Below, one piece after another: positions 59,685 to 64,000 of a stretch of DNA of 64,000 nt. A program made the position numbers and the translations under genes. The stretch lies in NCBI GenBank assembly GCA_013306675.1, contig JABLUY010000151.1, forward strand, positions 29,425 to 93,424, in the 5' to 3' direction. A model generated the notes under the pieces. The model was given only the letters and a program-made list of their open reading frames with translations. It made no database searches and was not told the origin of the DNA. This DNA is from Thraustochytrium sp. TN22. Taxonomy: Eukaryota; Sar; Bigyra; Thraustochytrida; Thraustochytriidae. Within the stretch, counting starts at the first letter, position 1; each line of letters opens with the position of its first letter.

Positions 59685-60386
59685 ATGAGCGAGCCGACCC
59701 TCCCGGTGGCGGTGGCGGCGCCGCAGAAAATGAGGCGCGGCAGCGACGTGCCGATGCCCGTGGCGCAGGCGCTGCCGGCGGATGCGACGCCCGAACTGGA
59801 CAACCTGCTCATGGGCGTGCACAGCGGCAGTACGTACACGCAATCCGGCCCCGTGATCGTGTTTGTCGACAGCGCGCAGAACCCGGTGCTCATGTACCAA
59901 CCGCTCACGAAGCAAATCCTCAACGAGACGATGACTGCGGTGCTCAAGGTTGCCATCAGTCGAGAGCGAGAAAACGGCGATTCCTGCTCACCAACTTGGA
60001 TCAGCGACTTGTGCTCACCATCATGGGTGAGCCATTACTGCGATTTCACAACGAACGACGGCTCCGTGGTCTTGACCGTGACCATTAGGGAAAAGCACGG
60101 CGCTTGCGACAGCACCCGTGAAGTAAAGTTGCTGGCCACCTCGAGCGATGGGCTTACGGTCATGAAAGGGCATCGGCGGCACCTAGCGCCTTTTGCCAAG
60201 GCAGGCAGCGCTCTCAAGCTCGTACATTGGAACGAGCATGTCGCCAAGATCACCTTTGGCGGCACGCTATTTTCTTCCATGGAGGTCGCGATTGATTCTG
60301 GGAATCCCAAGCCCATGACCACCATGCTTTGTGCAACTGCCTTCCATTTGTACCTGCAGTACTTGCATCTAGGTAGAGATCTGTGA
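59685..60386 (+). CDS. Family B paralog 3, possible LURP-one/scramblase-like protein
   Basis: A 233-residue protein with ATG at 59685. It is closest to paralog 2. Conserved parts: MSE start, ADATPELDNLLMGVH, TYTQSGPVIVFVD, TMTAVLKVAISR, VVLTVTIREKHGACDS, SSDGLTVMKG and NPKPMTTMLCATAFHLYL. In the middle it has a short duplication-like insert (SPTWISDLCSPSWVSHYC) where paralog 2 has DDCCASATMDYIYDF. No signal peptide is seen; the C-terminal hydrophobic segment may anchor it. The gene converges on the ABC transporter, with 192 bp between stops. Function unknown; family evidence is strong, the fold assignment is weak. Confidence 0.7.
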   Translation: MSEPTLPVAVAAPQKMRRGSDVPMPVAQALPADATPELDNLLMGVHSGSTYTQSGPVIVFVDSAQNPVLMYQPLTKQILNETMTAVLKVAISRERENGDSCSPTWISDLCSPSWVSHYCDFTTNDGSVVLTVTIREKHGACDSTREVKLLATSSDGLTVMKGHRRHLAPFAKAGSALKLVHWNEHVAKITFGGTLFSSMEVAIDSGNPKPMTTMLCATAFHLYLQYLHLGRDL

Positions 60387-60578
60387 AGAAAGTTCTGCTG
60401 GAAGGCCCAAGAAAGTCCATGCAAGCTCGGTGTGTGGACGCCATTTGCCGCCAGAGGAGGAAAGGCGTCTCGTGTCATCTCGTTGGAACATTGCTTTCAG
60501 GTGCCGCGCTTTCTTGGTTTCTTGCATTCTTGTGCATCCTTGTTGCAATCCTGCGTGGAGAGATAGATTATTGCACAT

Positions 60579-63500
60579 TCAGGCACCGCGCCTGCTATCA
60601 GTAGCCTCCTCGTTGCCAACGCGCTTCACTTCGACCTCTTCGTCCTCGATGCCAGCGCGCTCGGGCTTGTCGCGGACGGCTTCGTCCTTTGGGGCGGAGT
60701 TCTCGTGGACCGTCGTGCCGGCCCCCAGGTTTTCGTCCGCTTTAATATCGACCTGAGCACTGTGAGCATCAGCATCAGCATCAGCATCAGCATCAGCATC
60801 AGCATCAGCATCAGCCGCAACGAGCCGTCCGCCATCCTGGACCGCGCGATCCTGGCCGCCCTCCACGGCAACGCAATTTCCCTCAATAGCATCCTCCTCA
60901 CGGTCGGACGCCTGAGCCTCGTCGTCGTTGTTAATGTCGGCAGCATCAGCGGTGTCTTGCGGGGCGCGGCGGTTGAGAAGCTGGCGCGCTGCAGCGGCGA
61001 GCGAGGCCTGCGCAGGGGTCTGGGGCCCAGCCGTGGCGTCCTCGTCAAAGTTGATGGTGGCGCGGTTGACGTAGTTGGCGAAGATGCCGTCCTTTCGGCG
61101 CATGAGGTCGGAGGCCTTGCCGGCCTCGACGATGCGGCCCTTGTCAAGCACGACGAGGCGGTCGACGTGACGGAAGTTGGAGATGCGATGCGCGACGGAA
61201 AGAATGGTGAGGCGGCGACCGGACTGCTCATAGAGCGCCTGGATGGCCTCTTGCACCTGGAACTGGCTCTCCTCGTCGAGCGCCGAGGTGGCCTCGTCGA
61301 GGATGAGGATGCGCGGCTTGGCGAGGATGGCGCGCGCGATGCAGAGGCGCTGGCGCTCACCGCCGCTGAGGTCGGCGCCGTCGCGGCCGATGTCGGTGTG
61401 CCACTGCTGCGGGAAGCGCTTGGTGTCGAAGAAGAGGTCCTCGCAGCGCGCCATGCGCAGCGCGGCGCGCATCTCCTCGTCACGGCGGCGCTTGTCGGCG
61501 TTGGCGGGCGCGTCGAAGAGGCCGTAGGCGAGGTTCTCCTTGACGGTGCGAAAGGGCAGGTAGATGTTCTGCGAGACGATGGCGATGCGGCGGCGGAGCC
61601 AGAGCGGGTTCCACTCGCGCATGGGTCGGCCGCCGACGAGAACGCTGCCGGCGTCCGGGTCGTACATGCGGAGCACGAGCGAGATGAGCGTGGACTTGCC
61701 GCAGCCGGACTCGCCCAGGATGCCAACCTGCTCGCCCTCGCTGATGTCAAAGGACACGTCGGAGAGCGCTTTCACCTGCGGGCGCTTCGGGTAGGCGAAG
61801 GTGACGTGGTCGAAGCTGACGGACCACTGCACGGTGTCGTCGTCCTCCGGCATGTCCTCGATGGGCGGCGAGTCGATGCCGATGCCCGGCTGATGGTGCA
61901 AAAGGTCGTACATCTTCTCGGCGGAGTCGACGATGCCGTTGTTGGAGAAGAGGCCGCGCACCTGGTAAAAGATGGCGCGGCCGCGCTCAAAGGCGTACGA
62001 GGCGGTGGCGGTGAAGGACGCAAGGTCCGAGACGTCGAGCTCGCCGCGCGAGGCGAGCGCGCCGCCGTACCAGAGCGCGGCGATCTCCACGGAGTTGTCC
62101 ACGAGCGAGCGCATGATCTCGAAGATGTTGTAGAGCAGCGTGATGCGGTCGTTGGAGCGGTCCTTGACCTTGAGCCCCTGCGAGAACATGGCGGTCTCGA
62201 GCGGCTCGCGCCCGAAGCTGCGCAGCGTGCGCAGGCCGCTGGGGTTCACGAGGATGGTCCAGACGTCGCTGAAGTTGGTCACCTGCGCCGTGAGCATGGT
62301 AGACTCAACGCGGTACTGCACCTTGTACAGGAGCTCCGACACGAGCACGCGGAGCGGCAGCATGACTGCCATGAAGGCGCTGAGGCGCCAATTCTTGTGC
62401 CAGAGCATGAGCGCGCTGGCGCTCATGCTGGACAGATTTTGCACCGTGTCAATGGGCAGATCGAAGAGCGAGACACACGTGTGGTCCGTGTTGCCGATCA
62501 CCTGGCGCGCCTCGTAGAGGTCGTGCGTCTCAAAGTACTTCATGTCTTGCGTGATGAGGCTGCGGAAGAGGTCCGTCTTGAGCTTTAGCACGAAGCGCCG
62601 CCGGCCCATGGTCTTGGTCTTGGTGCCTACAAACTCGCTCAGCAGGCCCAGGATCTCTAGCATGAAGAGCGTCTGGATCGTCTCGCGAATCCCATAGCCG
62701 CCGCTCGTCGGCGGGTTGACGTTCTTGACCGTGCGGTCGTACGCGAGCGTCATGACCTGGCCCATGTAGTGCGTGCGCAGCGCGTGGATCGACCCGTGCA
62801 CGACCGAGAGCGCGCCCGAGACCACCATGTACGGGAACTGCGTCTTGGCGCGCTCCAGCAGCGCCAGCGTCTTGACCAGCTGGTTCTTGCGCCGTAGCCG
62901 GATCACGTGCTTGGCCTGGTTCACGGCCTCGCGCATCGCCTCGCGGTACGGCGCCTTGTCCAGCCGGAAGGTGTCGGCGTGGTCCATGATCTCGTCCTCG
63001 AACTCCAGCTGCTCGATCAGCTTGCTCACCGAGGCCGACGTCAGCCGCTCCGCCGACATGGCCGTGTCGGTGGCCGGGTCCAGGTCGCCCAGGTGCAGGA
63101 TGTTGTGGCACACGGCACGCGCCGCGCACATGAGCCCCTTGTGCACCATGGGGTCCTGCCGGTCGAACTGCGCCACGTCCTCGGTCGCGTCGATGATGAC
63201 TGCCACGTCCACCACGTCTTCGTCCTCGTGGGACTCCCCTTCGTCTTCCGCCTCGGCCTCGTCGGCCTCGTCGGCCTCCTCGTCCTCCACCGGCGCATCA
63301 TCATCTTCCGCATCCTCTTTGGGCTCGCTCTTGACCTCGTCCTCCTGCGGCGAGCTGCCCGCGGGCGACGCACTTCCATTGCGCGACGCGCGGACCACCG
63401 CAGCGGCTAATGAGGTCGGCGAGACGCCCCCGGCGGCGGGGCCGGGCTGGCTCGTCGAGTTGGCCCGCGAGCGCCGCTCGCGCTTGGTCGTCACCTCCCG

Positions 63501-63942
63501 CAGCTTCTTGTCCGCGAAGTCCAGCACGCCCTCGAGGCGGTCGCGCTGCTTGGCCAGCTCGCCTCGGATCCACGCCTCCTCGTCCTCGTCCATCTTGGCG
63601 TTCAGCCGCGACTGGTACACGAGCAGCAGCGAAATGACCGCCAGCACCGAGGTGAACTTGCCGCCGTGCCGCACGAGCAGCGGGCCTCCCCGGCCGCGCT
63701 CGCCCAGCACGGCGCTCAGCGCCTCCAGCACCCGGGCCCGCATCGAGCCTCCGGCGACCCTGTGCCGCCGCGCGGCCAGGGCGGCCGCCGCCACTGCCGC
63801 CGCGGCCGCGGCCCACGCGAGCTCGCGCCGCCGCGCGCGCGCCAGCTTCGCCTGCCTGCCCAGCGCGCCGCTCTCCTGCCGCGTCTGCAGCTGCTTCTGC
63901 TTCTGCTTCTGCTGCCGCAGCTCGTCGCCGGCGGGCTGCGCC

Positions 63943-63944
<2 letters not shown>
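60579..63944 (-). CDS. ABCB-type half ABC transporter with acidic extensions
   Basis: A 1121-residue exporter with one membrane and one ATPase domain. The ATG at 63944 lies just inside the right edge. The N-terminal 340 residues hold one or two hydrophobic segments (ELAWAAAAAAVAAAALAA; FTSVLAVISLLLVY) and a long Glu/Asp tract. The transmembrane domain follows (about 370-690; YMVVSGALSVVHGSIHAL, TLFMLEILGLLSEFV, LSAFMAVMLPLRVLV). The ATPase domain has Walker A GESGCGKST near 743, Q-loop VSQNIYLPF, signature LSGGERQ near 858, Walker B ILILDEATSALDEES near 880 and the H-loop VAHR. All catalytic residues are present, so dimer formation is expected. The layout resembles TAP/ABCB8-like transporters, but the substrate is unknown. 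The C-terminal tail is acidic and includes an Asp-Ala dipeptide run (60765-60815). Confidence 0.93.
60765..60815. repeat. Coding hexanucleotide agcatc array
   Basis: About eight perfect agcatc units inside the ABC transporter tail, encoding Asp-Ala dipeptides on the minus strand. It is length-variable in principle without breaking the frame. Confidence 0.92.

Positions 63945-63950
<6 letters not shown>

Positions 63951-64000
<50 letters not shown>
63951..64000. repeat. GCC trinucleotide run at right edge
   Basis: A perfect ccg/gcc triplet run from about 63951 to the window end, immediately 5' of the ABC transporter ATG, so in its 5' UTR or promoter. Confidence 0.9.

Noticed and set aside
60705-62588. 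627-codon plus-strand frame over the ABC transporter
   Set aside because: Antisense shadow of the transporter, with Val/Leu/His-rich composition produced by G/C-ending codons on the other strand.

Overview
The window looks like nuclear DNA of a GC-rich, intron-poor, flagellated protist. The supported genes are single long ORFs with no visible spliceosomal introns, spaced by GC-rich, repeat-laden DNA. Eukaryote-only genes are present: the Pol III subunit RPC10, TIM50, a CEP104-like ciliary protein, a hAT transposase and a piggyBac-like relic. The CEP104-like gene argues for an organism with cilia. A labyrinthulomycete or other stramenopile is my best guess, but the sequence alone does not fix the lineage. 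Starts were chosen at the first in-frame ATG that fits the family; several reading frames extend upstream through GTG or TTG codons that I do not treat as starts.

Layout. 0-8.6 kb: a partial hypothetical protein, a SAM methyltransferase divergent from a poly-Asp hypothetical protein, a small GlpM/DUF3147-like membrane protein, and a mitochondrial-type NAD formate dehydrogenase. 8.6-13.3 kb: repeat-rich non-coding DNA, then a membrane-anchored prolyl 4-hydroxylase whose C-terminus resembles the beta domain of VHL, followed by a 234-bp tandem duplication that copied its last codons. 13.5-35 kb: six genes and one decayed relic that I read as one expanded, unrecognised protein family (called family A), interrupted by a broken YqaJ nuclease/piggyBac-like element. 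35-44 kb: mostly non-coding DNA, a Ser/Gly-rich hypothetical protein, and an uninterrupted hAT transposase gene.

44-56 kb: housekeeping genes, namely TIM50, CEP104-like, the divergent pair RPC10/TatD, an AP2-domain factor and a sterol-type glycosyltransferase. 56-64 kb: three tandem paralogs of a Cys-containing protein (possibly of the LURP-one/scramblase type) next to a large ABCB-type half transporter. A relic of an ABC transporter 3' end lies between the second and third paralogs, so the duplicated block appears to have included transporter sequence.

The most unusual items are the family A cluster, the hydroxylase-VHL-like fusion and the YqaJ/piggyBac relic. No operon-type organisation is expected; the functional context is mostly shared (divergent or convergent) intergenic spaces and local duplication.
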